Shown: one piece after another, positions 17,366 to 26,533 of the stretch
Layout: each line of letters begins with the position of its first letter
Position numbering within the stretch: the first letter of the stretch is position 1
Assembly (NCBI RefSeq): GCF_020178975.1
Contig: NZ_JAHXBU010000044.1
Location: 163,590-227,589, forward strand
Source: Cesiribacter sp. SM1
GTDB taxonomy: Bacteria; Bacteroidota; Bacteroidia; Cytophagales; Cyclobacteriaceae
Length of the DNA stretch: 64,000 nt
Direction: 5' to 3'
Translations under genes and position numbers: made by a program
The notes under the pieces: generated by a model
Database searches by the model: none
Seen by the model: only the letters and a program-made list of their open reading frames with translations
Told to the model about the DNA's origin: nothing

Positions 17366-17620
17366 TCAATAGTGGTATCTACATCCAGCAATAATCAGCT
17401 GATTCCCCTGTACAGTATACACCAATCTGTGTTCACTGTCGATTCTTCTGGACCAGAACCCCTGCAGGTCGTTTTTCAAGCCCTCCGGTTTGCCTATGCC
17501 TTCAAAGGGGGTTCTTTGACAGCTTTTGATAAGTTCCTTGATGCGTTTGAGCTTGTTCTTATCTGCCTTTTGCCAGTAGTGATAGTCCTCCCAGGCCAGA
17601 GGGGTCCAGGCTAAGATCAT
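17366..17620 (-). CDS. yoeB: YoeB-family mRNA interferase toxin
   Basis: 84 residues, the usual YoeB length. Starts ILAWTPLAWEDYHYWQKADKN, contains IKELIKSCQRTPFEGIGKPEGLK and ends with FWSRRIDSEHRLVYTV and GCRYHY. The catalytic set known for YoeB (Glu in the GKPE segment, Arg in SRRI, C-terminal His-Tyr) is present. It cleaves mRNA at the ribosomal A site when freed from YefM. The start overlaps the antitoxin stop by 4 bases (ATGA). Confidence 0.93.
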   Translation of the reverse strand: MILAWTPLAWEDYHYWQKADKNKLKRIKELIKSCQRTPFEGIGKPEGLKNDLQGFWSRRIDSEHRLVYTVQGNQLIIAGCRYHY

Positions 17621-17868
17621 TCTTCAAGCAAGCCTTTTTGCTGAAAGTCGCCCTTCTTTACCGCTTCCACAGACGCTCTTAGTCTTTTACCATTGGCGCT
17701 AGACAGGAGGTACTGGGTTTCTTTAAGGGCGCTGTATTCTTCCAGTGAAATCAATACAAGATCTTTCTGATCCTTGCGGGTGATGATCAGCTCTTCAGCA
17801 TCTTCCGCCACCTTATCGAGGCACTGCTTGAGATTCGCCCTTAATTCTGAATAATTTACCACTTTCAT
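17617..17868 (-). CDS. yefM: YefM/Phd-family antitoxin
   Basis: 83 residues. N-terminal Phd/YefM DNA-binding fold: VVNYSELRANLKQCLDKVAEDAEELIITRKDQKDLVLISLEEYSALKET; the C-terminal segment (LRASVEAVKKGDFQQKGL) is the toxin-neutralising tail. Translationally coupled to yoeB. The palindrome at 17885-17900, 17 bases upstream of the start, is a good candidate autoregulatory operator. Confidence 0.93.
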   Translation of the reverse strand: MKVVNYSELRANLKQCLDKVAEDAEELIITRKDQKDLVLISLEEYSALKETQYLLSSANGKRLRASVEAVKKGDFQQKGLLEE

Positions 17869-17884
17869 ACTGCTGGTTTTATAC

Positions 17885-17900
17885 GTACGTAATTACGTAC
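17885..17900. promoter_or_regulatory. Palindromic operator candidate of yefM-yoeB
   Basis: GTACGTAATTACGTAC is a perfect 16-bp palindrome just upstream of yefM. YefM-type complexes repress their own operons by binding palindromes in this place; the assignment is by position and symmetry. Confidence 0.6.
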
Positions 17901-18010
17901 TTTTTATTGTGATTGTCAATCCGAGCTGGATCTTTTTGCTGTTGAACACAGAAGTGGCTTTGATAGCTGGATGTTATAGCTGAATGCAGACGATGATGGT
18001 AACCTGTGCC

Positions 18011-18166
18011 TTTTAGTTTACCAGAGAACCAGGGACTGCAGATCAACCTGCTGCCGCGCATTTAGATGCCGGATTGCTTCGCTACGCTCGCAAAGGGTGC
18101 AGCAGAAATATTAAACTTATGGAGATATTCAGAGATATTCAACGTAATCTGCTGTCGCCTGCACCA
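18011..18166. repeat. REP-like dispersed repeat, copy 2 (partial)
   Basis: Shares the internal segment of the family (TTTAGTTTACC, GAGAACCAGG, CTGCAGATCAACCTGC, GATTGCTTCGCTACGCTC, GCAGCAGAAA, GGAGATATTCAGAGA) but lacks the 5' hairpin and the 3' long hairpin. The rest of the gap to 18392 shows no gene. Confidence 0.75.
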
Positions 18167-18392
18167 GCCTGTAGATAATGGGTCCCAGCCTCCTTATGGC
18201 ATAACGACGTGGTAATTCTTTGCTACTTGTTATTCAAAGATGGGGCTATCCTCAAGGCGTGGGAGGGCGCATAAGCTACGCAACTGCTGCAGCCGTGATG
18301 CTATCAGAGACGCAGCTATTTTTTTGAATATATATTTCACAGGCCTGTAAGTTTTTCATCTTTTCCTCAACCTATAGGGAAAACCAAATATC

Positions 18393-19799
18393 ATGAAGAA
18401 CCTCAAGCCTGTTTCTTATCATCTGCTGCTGTACCTTCTCCTGATGACTGCTGCTGCCAGAGCACAAACTGCCAAAGACATCGATGCTGTCCTGAATAAA
18501 TATCTAACCATTCAACATCAGAGAATCGGCTTCAATGGTGTGGTGCTGCTTGCCAGGGATTCTGCTATTATTAGCCAGCAGGCAATCGGGTACGCCTCTT
18601 ATGAATGGAGCTTGCCAATTACAGCAGACGCTAAGTTTAAAATTGCATCCATAACAAAGTCGTTTACCGGCCTGCTCGTGGGGCTGGCACATCAGGAGGG
18701 AAAGCTCAGCCTGGACGATCGGCTGGAGCAGTTTTTTCCGGAGCTTAGCCAGCCGCAATGGAAGCAAATCAGCATTCGCCAGCTGCTCTCTCATACATCG
18801 GGTGTTCCTCACTGGCAGGGCTTCAGGGATTACTGGACAACAGCCTCTAAGCTTTCGCTTAGCACAGATCAGGTGTTAGCGGAAATTTTTAATATGGAAC
18901 TGCTCTTTGAACCAGGTACGCAATCTGCTTATTCCAGTCCTGCTTATTTTCTACTGGCCAGTATCCTGGAAAAGGTGTACCAGCAGGATTATGCAACACT
19001 TATAGAGCAAAAGATCACTGCTAAACTGTCTCTGGAATCAACCGGTGCCTTCGATCCATTACACATTATACCGGGGATGACGGAAGGGTATCATTTGCTC
19101 ACCGACGACAGCTTGATCGTTTCGCCATACCGGGATATTTCTGCCATGAAAGGGGGAGGAAACCTTTACTCCAGCGCCGGGGATATGATGCGCTGGATCC
19201 GCAGTTTTCACGCAGATAAAGCATGGAACGAAGCCCTGGTAGAGCACATATTCACTCCGCTAAGCGATAAAGGGATAGAGCAGAAGAATAATAGTGCTTA
19301 TGGCATGGGCTGGTACATCCGCGAGAAAAAAGGCGACCAGCCAAAGGCATATTATTGTGCAGGTGGTACCTTTGGATATTCCAGCCTGGCTGTTATTTAT
19401 CCCGAAGAACAGACCTATGTTGTGATACTTGCAAATGTTTCTTTTTTGCCCATGGATGAGGTGCTATGGAAGGATATTGAAAAAATTGCTTTCAACAAGG
19501 TATTTGAGCTACCGGCCCCATTTACCAAATCCCTACACCTTACGGCAAATGAATTGGAGAAGTTTTCGGGCAGGTATACCGCAGCCAATGGCATGGAGCT
19601 ACAGATCTTCCTGCACATGGATAAACTTTATGCGAAAGCTGGAAAAAATCCTCCATTCGAAATCTATGCAAAAAACCAGCATGAGTTTTTTGCCAAAAAG
19701 ATGGAGCTCTCTTTTGCTTTTCAGCTAAATGAGCAGGGAAAGGTTACCTCACTGCGCACCAAAGGGAAAGGGAGGACTGATGAGTTCAGAAAACAATGA
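18393..19799 (+). CDS. Serine hydrolase, class C beta-lactamase/PBP4* family
   Basis: 468 residues with a signal peptide ending AAARAQ. The catalytic domain (residues ~30-360) shows S-x-x-K in FKIASITKSFTGLL, the Tyr motif as YSSPAY, and LLSHTSGVPHW. Thus all elements of a beta-lactamase-fold hydrolase are present; family members are D-aminopeptidases, esterases or carboxypeptidases rather than antibiotic resistance enzymes. The C-terminal ~100 residues (FSGRYTAANGMELQIFLHMDKLYAK) form the DUF3471-like beta domain. Its stop overlaps the start of the ECF sigma gene by 20 bases, implying cotranscription and coupled translation. Confidence 0.87.
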   Translation: MKNLKPVSYHLLLYLLLMTAAARAQTAKDIDAVLNKYLTIQHQRIGFNGVVLLARDSAIISQQAIGYASYEWSLPITADAKFKIASITKSFTGLLVGLAHQEGKLSLDDRLEQFFPELSQPQWKQISIRQLLSHTSGVPHWQGFRDYWTTASKLSLSTDQVLAEIFNMELLFEPGTQSAYSSPAYFLLASILEKVYQQDYATLIEQKITAKLSLESTGAFDPLHIIPGMTEGYHLLTDDSLIVSPYRDISAMKGGGNLYSSAGDMMRWIRSFHADKAWNEALVEHIFTPLSDKGIEQKNNSAYGMGWYIREKKGDQPKAYYCAGGTFGYSSLAVIYPEEQTYVVILANVSFLPMDEVLWKDIEKIAFNKVFELPAPFTKSLHLTANELEKFSGRYTAANGMELQIFLHMDKLYAKAGKNPPFEIYAKNQHEFFAKKMELSFAFQLNEQGKVTSLRTKGKGRTDEFRKQ

Positions 19800-20304
19800 A
19801 GCATCGGTTGTAGAAGAAAGTTTTCTGCAGGATGTATTTCAGCATCAGGCGCTTATTCATAAAATATGCCGGATGTACAGAGAAACAGCCGAAGACCGGG
19901 AAGACTTATTTCAGGAAATCACCTACCAGCTTTGGAAATCCTACCCGAAGTTTCAGGCCAAATCGAAAATTACAAGCTGGATGTATCGCATTGGTCTCAA
20001 CACAGCGATGGCGAGCTTCAGAAAGCCAAAGCTGCCGCTGCAGTTTACAGCGACAGTGCCAGAAAATGCATCGGTGGGAGAAAGCGATGCCGGGCCATCG
20101 CGCGAAGAAGTACTTTTTGCAGCTATCCGAAAGCTGGAGGAGGCTGATAGAGCCCTGGTTGCCCTGTACCTGGAAGAAATGAGCTATGCAGAAATCGCTG
20201 ATCTGATGGGTATTTCGGAAAACAACGTAGGGGTCCGGTTAAACCGGATCAAGAAAAAATTAAAAGAGCTCTTAACGGAAAAAGATGGAATTAGACGACT
20301 TTAA
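19780..20304 (+). CDS. ECF-type RNA polymerase sigma factor
   Basis: 174 residues from the ATG at 19780, which has an unusually good GGAGG at 19771-19775; upstream in-frame codons are therefore unlikely. Region 2 spans ICRMYRETAEDREDLFQEITYQLWKSYPKFQAKSKI with TSWMYRIGLNTA; region 4 is LYLEEMSYAEIADLMGISENNVGVRLNRIKKKLKELL, a helix-turn-helix. It starts inside the serine hydrolase gene and ends 20 bases inside the next membrane protein gene, so all three are one unit. A role in sensing envelope stress via the membrane partner is inferred. Confidence 0.9.
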   Translation: MSSENNEASVVEESFLQDVFQHQALIHKICRMYRETAEDREDLFQEITYQLWKSYPKFQAKSKITSWMYRIGLNTAMASFRKPKLPLQFTATVPENASVGESDAGPSREEVLFAAIRKLEEADRALVALYLEEMSYAEIADLMGISENNVGVRLNRIKKKLKELLTEKDGIRRL

Positions 20305-20836
20305 GTCAGATTATAAAAATGCAGGAAATGATGTTTTGGGCAAAGATGCTATTCAGCATTTTATGCGGGGCAGCTATCATCCTGTGTTGAGAAAGATCAG
20401 CATACAGCTGATGGTGGAAAGCATGCTCTGGGCTATTTTCCTGGCAGTCTATTACGATTTTTTTGATGGGCACCTTAAGTCGCCCCTGTGGAATATCCTG
20501 CTCATTCTTGCCGTACTGCTTATCCTGCTGCACAACCTGCTGGGATTCCAGCTGATCAGGAAGCCGGCATGGGATGAAAATATTATGAGCTCAATGGAGA
20601 ATTACCTCCGGCAGATCCGTCGGTATGCTTGGATATCCATCATTTCAAGAGTCGTGGCCATAGTTGTAATTATAGGATACTTCGTTTCTTCCATACAGTT
20701 AACAGCAGATAAATACTGGGGCCTTTTGCTGTTACTGCCCCTCATTCTTGTTCAGATATATGTGTTGTATCGTGTTTGGGCAAAAAGAATACGGAAAGTA
20801 AAAGCGGTGTACCTGCAATTAAAGCGAGAAGGCTAG
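20285..20836 (+). CDS. Membrane protein, probable anti-sigma partner
   Basis: 183 residues. A charged N-terminus of ~40 residues (MELDDFKSDYKNAGNDVLGKDAIQHFM) faces the cytoplasm and precedes four hydrophobic helices (about 43-60, 69-88, 118-138, 144-163). No zinc-binding HxxxCxxC motif is visible. Position directly after and overlapping an ECF sigma gene is where Bacteroidota place membrane regulators of that sigma factor. Function is inferred from context only. Confidence 0.72.
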   Translation: MELDDFKSDYKNAGNDVLGKDAIQHFMRGSYHPVLRKISIQLMVESMLWAIFLAVYYDFFDGHLKSPLWNILLILAVLLILLHNLLGFQLIRKPAWDENIMSSMENYLRQIRRYAWISIISRVVAIVVIIGYFVSSIQLTADKYWGLLLLLPLILVQIYVLYRVWAKRIRKVKAVYLQLKREG

Positions 20837-20883
20837 GGGTAAAGCTGCTGTTAACTTTGAGTAGCCTTGATTTTGGCACTTTT

Positions 20884-21094
20884 CCCCGCTGGCGCCAGCT
20901 TGCAGCTGGTGCCTCACTTTGCCTGATGGAGGTGGATAATTTATGCTTTTTGATTAACCAGCGTACCAGGCACTGCAGATCAACCTGCTGCAGCTCATTT
21001 AGATGCCAGATTGCTTCGCTACGCTCGCAAAGGGGGCAGCAGAAAGAATAAAAACTTCTGGAGATATTTAGAGACCTTCAATGAAATGTGCTGG
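20884..21094. repeat. REP-like dispersed repeat, copy 3
   Basis: Starts CCCCGCTGGCGCCAGC with the stem GGCGCCAGCT-TGC-AGCTGGTGCC, continues through CACTGCAGATCAACCTGC, the core AGATTGCTTCGCTACGCTCG and GGCAGCAGAAAG, and is cut by copy 4. Confidence 0.8.
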
Positions 21095-21177
21095 CCCCCG
21101 CTGGCGCCAGATTGCAGCTGGTGCCTCATATTGCTTGAAAGCAGCAGAGATGTTATGCATGGAATGTTATATCTGAT
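21095..21177. repeat. REP-like dispersed repeat, copy 4 (5' end only)
   Basis: CCCCGCTGGCGCCAGATTGC with the same hairpin, followed within ~80 bases by the yoeB remnant. Directly abuts copy 3. Confidence 0.75.
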
Positions 21178-21395
21178 AATGATACCGGCAGGCGGCAATA
21201 ATAAACTGATCCTGCTGAACGGTATAAACCAGCCGGTGTTCCCTGTCGATTCTTCTGGACCAGATGCCCTGCAGGTCGTTTTTCAAACCCTCGGGTTTGC
21301 CTTTGCCTTAAAAGGGGTTCTAAGACAGCTATTGATAAGTTCGTTGGTGATTTGAACTTGTTTTTATCTGTCTTTTGCCAGTATTGCTAGTCCCC
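21178..21395 (-). pseudogene. Decayed yoeB copy
   Basis: Parallels 17378-17590 along most of its length, for example the shared GTCGATTCTTCTGGACCAGA and CTGCAGGTCGTTTTTCAA segments, but one base is lost in the G-run before TTCTAAGACAG, shifting the frame. No yefM-like sequence is found beside it, so it is an orphan toxin remnant. Confidence 0.85.
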
Positions 21396-21671
21396 CGCCT
21401 GCGTGAGGATGAAGATCAAGGAGCAACTGACGCTGATGCTAATCCCTAACTCACCTCTTTCAACATTCGGTCTGAAATGAATTTTGTAATATCTCTTCTC
21501 TGCTAGCCAGGATGGCTCTTTAACCGGAATCGTAAAAAATTATATAGAATGTTATTGATAAATTATATCATTAACGAATCAATATATTATATTTAATTCA
21601 TTATCAATGCTTTCCACTCCTCTGTAGCTGCCTGTTTTTTCTTATAAGTTGAGATAAAAATTTTTAGAACG
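21396..21671. other. AT-rich intergenic stretch without genes
   Basis: About 275 bases. Bases ~21535-21610 are very AT-rich and contain ATTGATAA (about 21551) with TTATCAAT near 21600 as an 8-bp inverted repeat. Probably holds the promoter of the DUF4013 gene; nothing more specific is visible. Confidence 0.3.
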
Positions 21672-22493
21672 ATGGCTATACTGGCAAAAGTTGAACATGG
21701 GCTGAAGTTATATTTCTATTCTTTCATTTTTCCCTTCACCCAAAAGGACTGCATACAGAAAATGTGGATCTTTGTGATCATGGCCTACCTTCCTGTTATT
21801 AACCTGCTACTTTTGCGGGGGTGGCGTTTTGAGTTTGTTCACAGGCTAGGTTGGCATGTAGAAAATCCGCTCCCCAGGGCCAGGGACTTCTTTAAGTTTC
21901 TTTCTAATGGCTTATTGCTCTGGATGCTGACATTTGCTTATCTGATGGTGCCACTGGCGCTCATCGCTTTGTTTGGTTTAGGAGGCTGGGGAGAGTTGTA
22001 CAGGGACCTCGTTTACCTGGTTGAGCTCACATTTGATTTCATCTTCAATACACAGCTTACCTTAGAACTTTATGTGCGATCGTTGTGGGCGTTTATTAAA
22101 AATGAATTTATAGAACAGCTGTTGGCCTTTGCCCTGGAAAACATTTACCTGGTCCTTTATGTCCCCATCTATCGGGTAGCCATGATCAGGTTTGCAGTCA
22201 CAAAAAGGCTATTCCACTCGCATCTTTCTATATTCAAAAACCTGAAGTTTATTTTCAGAAATTTCCTAGACCTAATGCTGGTGTACCTGTTTGTGCTGCT
22301 AAATGGTGTTGTTGCTTTCGTGGCTACCCTGCTGCTAAGCATGACAGTGGTACTGGCTCCGGTTATACCGGTTTTTGTTTTCTTTATGTATTACTGGAGC
22401 AGCGGCTACGAATACGGACACTTAGCCCGGCTTATGGTAGAGCAGGATGAACTTGCTCCCCAGGCTCATCCTGCATTGTCTGTTGCCCCATAA
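21672..22493 (+). CDS. DUF4013-family integral membrane protein
   Basis: 273 residues, largely hydrophobic with about six helices. The opening FPFTQKDCIQKMWIFVIMAYLPVINLLLLRGWRFEFVHRL fits the DUF4013 pattern (a short amphipathic N-terminus, a helix with central Pro, then G-W/Y and an Arg pair), followed by PLPRARDFFKFLSNGLLLW. DUF4013 proteins are inner membrane proteins of unknown role. The gene is isolated between repeat copies. Confidence 0.68.
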   Translation: MAILAKVEHGLKLYFYSFIFPFTQKDCIQKMWIFVIMAYLPVINLLLLRGWRFEFVHRLGWHVENPLPRARDFFKFLSNGLLLWMLTFAYLMVPLALIALFGLGGWGELYRDLVYLVELTFDFIFNTQLTLELYVRSLWAFIKNEFIEQLLAFALENIYLVLYVPIYRVAMIRFAVTKRLFHSHLSIFKNLKFIFRNFLDLMLVYLFVLLNGVVAFVATLLLSMTVVLAPVIPVFVFFMYYWSSGYEYGHLARLMVEQDELAPQAHPALSVAP

Positions 22494-22502
22494 GCTAAGC
22501 CT

Positions 22503-22525
22503 TACATATTCCTCCTGTACTGCCC
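22503..22525 (-). pseudogene. Tiny remnant of the icmF 3' terminus
   Basis: 22 of 23 bases match 23133-23155, the last codons of icmF, and homology stops where repeat copy 5 begins. It suggests that the repeat inserted into, or recombined at, an icmF 3' end. Confidence 0.6.
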
Positions 22526-22800
22526 CCGCTGGCGCCAGCTTGCAGTTGGTGCCTCATACTGCAGATCACTTATGCCTGTTAGTTTACCGGAGAACCAGGT
22601 GGTGCAAATTGTTTGGGGTTCTGCTCATTTAGATGCCAGATTGTTTCGCTACGCTTGCTAATGGGGCAGCAGAAAGGAGGGACCTATGGACACATGCAGA
22701 GACCTCCTAGGTAATCTGCCGGCCCCGTAGCTCATTATATTTTAACGAGGCTGGGACTCACAGTCTACAGAGGCCGGTAGTTGTTGCGGGCTTTGGCTAT
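22523..22800. repeat. REP-like dispersed repeat, copy 5 (nearly full length)
   Basis: Colinear with 16152-16435 over its whole length, including the block CACATGCAGAGACCTCCTAG, but the long 3' hairpin is degraded. It also carries the 5' stem GGCGCCAGCT-TGC-AGTTGGTGCC. Confidence 0.85.
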
Positions 22801-22811
22801 AAAAAAAAATA

Positions 22812-23071
22812 AATCATCCCGAATTTTGATTTTGGATAAAATAAGCAAAAACAGCCTTGGATGCTATTCCAAGGCTGTTTTTGCTTAAAGGTACTAGTTT
22901 TTGCGAGGAGGCACGACGAAGCAATCTGGCATCTACGCGCATAGAAGCCAGATTGCCACACTCCGCTTCGCTGCGTTCGCAAAAACTGTACTGCTAATAG
23001 AAGTGGCCACTGGAAATCTCCAGAGGCCACTTCTATTAGGAATGCTAGCTCCTTAAAAATCCGGGATGATT
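22812..23071. mobile_element. MITE-like 260-bp palindromic element
   Basis: Terminal inverted repeats AATCATCCCGAATTTT (22812-22827) and the reverse complement AATCATCCCGGATTTT (23056-23071) match at 15 of 16 positions. Inside are three nested hairpins: a 19-bp stem (22843-22861 with 22868-22886), GCAATCTGGC/GCCAGATTGC, and a 15-bp stem CTAATAGAAGTGGCC with its complement, plus AGTTTTTGCGA/TCGCAAAAACT. There is no coding capacity. No clear target duplication is visible. It sits where the copy near 16440 has only a short terminator. Confidence 0.7.
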
Positions 23072-23131
23072 CATGTCTATGTTCCGGTTCGTGATCTCCT
23101 ATCTCACGTCTAACGTCTCACATCTATCATA

Positions 23132-26100
23132 CTACATATTCCGCCTGTACTGCCCGCCCACTTCAAACAGCGCATTGGTGATCTGCCCCAGGGAGCAGTA
23201 CTTGCTGGCTTCCATGATGCCTTCGAAAACATTTTTGTTCTGGATGGCGCAGAGCTGCAACTGACGGAGCTGTTCTTTGGCTTCGTCCCTGTTGCGCTGC
23301 TGCAGGTTTTGTACTGTTTCGATCTGGGCTTTTTTCTCCTCTTCGGTGGCGCGGATTACCTCGCCGGGGGTAACGGTAGGGCTGCCTTTTGAAGACAGGA
23401 AGGTATTCACGCCAATAATGGGCAGCTCGCCTGTATGCTTCAGGGTTTCGTAGTAGAGGCTTTCTTCCTGGATCTTGCTGCGCTGGTACATGGTTTCCAT
23501 GGCACCTAAAACGCCGCCACGCTCGGTGATGCGGTCGAACTCCTGCAGCACGGCTTCTTCTACCAGTTCTGTCAGCTCTTCGATGATAAAGGCACCCTGC
23601 AACGGGTTTTCGTTCTTGGCCTGCCCCAGTTCCCGGTTAATGATCAGCTGTATGGCCATGGCCCGGCGCACCGAGTCTTCGGTAGGGGTGGTGATGGCCT
23701 CATCGTAGGCGTTGGTGTGCAGCGAATTACAGTTGTCGTAAATGGCATACAGGGCTTGCAGGGTGGTGCGGATGTCGTTGAAGTCGATCTCCTGGGCGTG
23801 CAGCGAACGGCCGCTGGTCTGGATGTGGTACTTCAGCATCTGGCTCCGCTCGTCGGCACCATACTTATTGCGCAGGGCTTTGGCCCAGAGGCGGCGGGCT
23901 ACGCGGCCAATCACGCTGTACTCGGCATCGGTACCGTTGCTGAAGAAAAAGCTAAGGTTTGGCGCAAACTTATTGATGTCCATGCCGCGGCTTAAGTAGT
24001 ACTCGATGTAGGTAAAGCCATTTGAGAGCGTAAAGGCCAGCTGAGAAATAGGGTTGGCCCCTGCCTCGGCAATATGGTAGCCGCTGATGGATACCGAATA
24101 GAAATTACGGATGTTGTTTTCGATAAAGTACTGCTGCATATCGCCCATCAGGCGCAGCGAGAACTCTGTAGAGAAGATGCAGGTGTTCTGCGCCTGGTCT
24201 TCCTTTAAAATATCGGCCTGTACGGTGCCCCGCACGGCGGCAACGGTTTTGGCTTTGATCTGCTGATAAACCTCCTGGGGCAGCACCTGGTCGCCGGTTA
24301 CGCCCAGCAGCATCAGGCCAAGGCCATCGTTGCCTTCGGGCAGAGGCCCGCGGTATTGCGGACGAGCAGCCCCTTTGGCTTTGTAGAGCTCATCGATCTT
24401 CCGGTTTACTTCTTCTTCCAGGCCATTCTCCTTTATGTATATTTCGCATTGCTGGTCTATGGCGGCATTCATAAAGAAGCCGGTGAGCATGGCAGCCGGA
24501 CCGTTGATGGTCATGGATACCGAGGTGGTAGGGTCGGAGAGGTTAAAGCCGCTGTAGAGCTTCTTGGCATCATCCAGGCAGCAGATGCTAACGCCGGAGT
24601 TGCCAATCTTGCCGTAAATGTCGGGGCGCCAGTCGGGGTCGTTGCCGTAGAGGGTAACGGAGTCGAAGGCGGTAGAGAGGCGTGCGGCAGGCATGCCTTT
24701 GCTTACATAGTGAAAGCGGCGGTTGGTGCGCTCGGGTCCACCTTCGCCGGCAAACATACGCGTTGGGTCTTCGCCCTGGCGCTTAAAGGGGAACACCCCT
24801 GCGGTATAGGGGAACTCGCCCGGTACGTTTTCCTGCAGGCTCCAGCGCAGTATATCGCCCCATGCGGTATAGCGGGGCAGTGCAATCTTAGGTACTTTGG
24901 TGCCTGATAAGGTTTTGTGGAAGGTTTGTACCTTAATGTCGCGGCCGCGCACCTGGTACACAAACTCATCCCGGGCGTATGCTTTTTTCTTTTCGGGCCA
25001 GTCCTGGATAATCTTCCAGTTGCGTGGATCCAGGTCCAGCTTCACCCGCTCAAACTCCTCCTGCAGGCCTTTGATCAGGCGGTCTTTATCCTCAATGCTG
25101 CTGCTCTGCAGGCTGTCCATGGCCTGCTGAATACCGAAGAGCTTCTGGGCCACACTGGCCTGCTGCTCTACCCAGCCATCGTAGCTGCGGTTGTTTTCGG
25201 AGATCTCGCTTAGGTAGCGGGTGCGGGAGGGAGGAATGATGAATACTTTTTCGCTCATCTCATCCGAGATCTCAAAAGAACTCTTCAGGGCCATAACGCC
25301 GGTGCGCTCCACAATCTTGTCCATCACGGCCTTGTAGAGCTTGTTCATGCCCGGATCATTAAACTGCGAGGCAATGGTGCCCCACACCGGCAGATCCTCT
25401 TCTTTGGCATCCCAGAGGTTGTGGTTGCGCTTATACTGTTTCTTCACATCACGCAGGGCATCCTGGGCACCGCGCTTGTCGAATTTATTGAGGGCAATAA
25501 GGTCGGCAAAATCGAGCATGTCGATCTTCTCCAGCTGGGTGGCGGCGCCGTACTCGGGCGTCATCACATAGAGGCTCACATCGGAGTGCTCGGTAATTTC
25601 GGTATCAGACTGGCCAATGCCGGAGGTTTCCAGGATGATCATATCGAAGCCGGCAGCCTTTACAATATCCACCGCATCCTGCACATACTTGCTAAGCGCC
25701 AGGTTGCTCTGGCGGGTAGCCAGGGAGCGCATGTATACCCGCTCGTTAGAGATGGCGTTCATGCGGATACGGTCGCCCAACAGCGCACCACCTGTTTTGC
25801 GCTTGGAAGGGTCTACTGATATGATGGCCAGGCGCTTTTCCCGAAAATCGATCAGGAAACGGCGCACCAGCTCATCTACCAGGCTCGATTTACCCGCTCC
25901 GCCGGTGCCGGTAATACCAAGTACAGGTGTGGTGGCGGTACCTGTGCTTGTTTCTGCCACTGCAGAAAGTTGTGGCCTGATGCTGGCGAAGGCTTCCGGG
26001 AAGTTTTCGGCAGCGGAAATCAGGCGGGCAATGTCTTTAGGCCGCTTGTTCTTCAGGTTCACTACTTCACCGTTCAGGTTTTCACCTGTGGCAAAGTCGC

Positions 26101-26533
26101 ACTTCGAAACCATATCGTTGATCATGCCCTGCAGGCCCATGGAGCGGCCATCGTCTGGGCTGTAAATGCGGGTAATGCCATAGGCATGCAGCTCCTCTAT
26201 TTCCTGTGGCAGAATGGTGCCGCCGCCGCCGCCAAAGATGCGGATGTGGCCGGCACCGCGCTCCTGGAGCAGATCGTACATATATTTAAAAAACTCTACG
26301 TGGCCGCCCTGGTAAGAGGTAATGGCAATGGCCTGGGCATCTTCCTGGATGGCAGTTTCCACAATTTCCTGCGCCGAACGGTTATGGCCCAGGTGAATTA
26401 CCTCGCAGCCCGTGGCCTGAATGATACGGCGCATGATGTTGATGGCGGCATCATGCCCATCGAAAAGCGATGCGGCCGTTACAATGCGGATGTGGTGTTT
26501 GGGTTTATAGGGAGCAACCAGCGCTTGAGACAT
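23132..26533 (-). CDS. icmF: Fused isobutyryl-CoA mutase IcmF (adenosylcobalamin-dependent)
   Basis: 1133 residues, the length of IcmF. Residues ~10-150 are the B12-binding domain ([30 protein letters not shown]). Residues ~205-420 are a MeaB-like G-protein chaperone with Walker [10 protein letters not shown] and [23 protein letters not shown]. The C-terminal part from ~560 is the mutase TIM barrel (GLPAAR-like [68 protein letters not shown]). It interconverts isobutyryl-CoA and butyryl-CoA, with the GTPase domain handling cofactor loading. This fused order (B12-GTPase-mutase) distinguishes it from methylmalonyl-CoA mutase. It is monocistronic; a piece of its 3' end is duplicated at 16465-16732. 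Confidence 0.95.
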   Translation of the reverse strand: MSQALVAPYKPKHHIRIVTAASLFDGHDAAINIMRRIIQATGCEVIHLGHNRSAQEIVETAIQEDAQAIAITSYQGGHVEFFKYMYDLLQERGAGHIRIFGGGGGTILPQEIEELHAYGITRIYSPDDGRSMGLQGMINDMVSKCDFATGENLNGEVVNLKNKRPKDIARLISAAENFPEAFASIRPQLSAVAETSTGTATTPVLGITGTGGAGKSSLVDELVRRFLIDFREKRLAIISVDPSKRKTGGALLGDRIRMNAISNERVYMRSLATRQSNLALSKYVQDAVDIVKAAGFDMIILETSGIGQSDTEITEHSDVSLYVMTPEYGAATQLEKIDMLDFADLIALNKFDKRGAQDALRDVKKQYKRNHNLWDAKEEDLPVWGTIASQFNDPGMNKLYKAVMDKIVERTGVMALKSSFEISDEMSEKVFIIPPSRTRYLSEISENNRSYDGWVEQQASVAQKLFGIQQAMDSLQSSSIEDKDRLIKGLQEEFERVKLDLDPRNWKIIQDWPEKKKAYARDEFVYQVRGRDIKVQTFHKTLSGTKVPKIALPRYTAWGDILRWSLQENVPGEFPYTAGVFPFKRQGEDPTRMFAGEGGPERTNRRFHYVSKGMPAARLSTAFDSVTLYGNDPDWRPDIYGKIGNSGVSICCLDDAKKLYSGFNLSDPTTSVSMTINGPAAMLTGFFMNAAIDQQCEIYIKENGLEEEVNRKIDELYKAKGAARPQYRGPLPEGNDGLGLMLLGVTGDQVLPQEVYQQIKAKTVAAVRGTVQADILKEDQAQNTCIFSTEFSLRLMGDMQQYFIENNIRNFYSVSISGYHIAEAGANPISQLAFTLSNGFTYIEYYLSRGMDINKFAPNLSFFFSNGTDAEYSVIGRVARRLWAKALRNKYGADERSQMLKYHIQTSGRSLHAQEIDFNDIRTTLQALYAIYDNCNSLHTNAYDEAITTPTEDSVRRAMAIQLIINRELGQAKNENPLQGAFIIEELTELVEEAVLQEFDRITERGGVLGAMETMYQRSKIQEESLYYETLKHTGELPIIGVNTFLSSKGSPTVTPGEVIRATEEEKKAQIETVQNLQQRNRDEAKEQLRQLQLCAIQNKNVFEGIMEASKYCSLGQITNALFEVGGQYRRNM

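Noticed and set aside
23132..26533. Methylmalonyl-CoA mutase
   Set aside because: The B12-GTPase-mutase order in one 1133-residue chain is that of IcmF, not of MutA/MutB.
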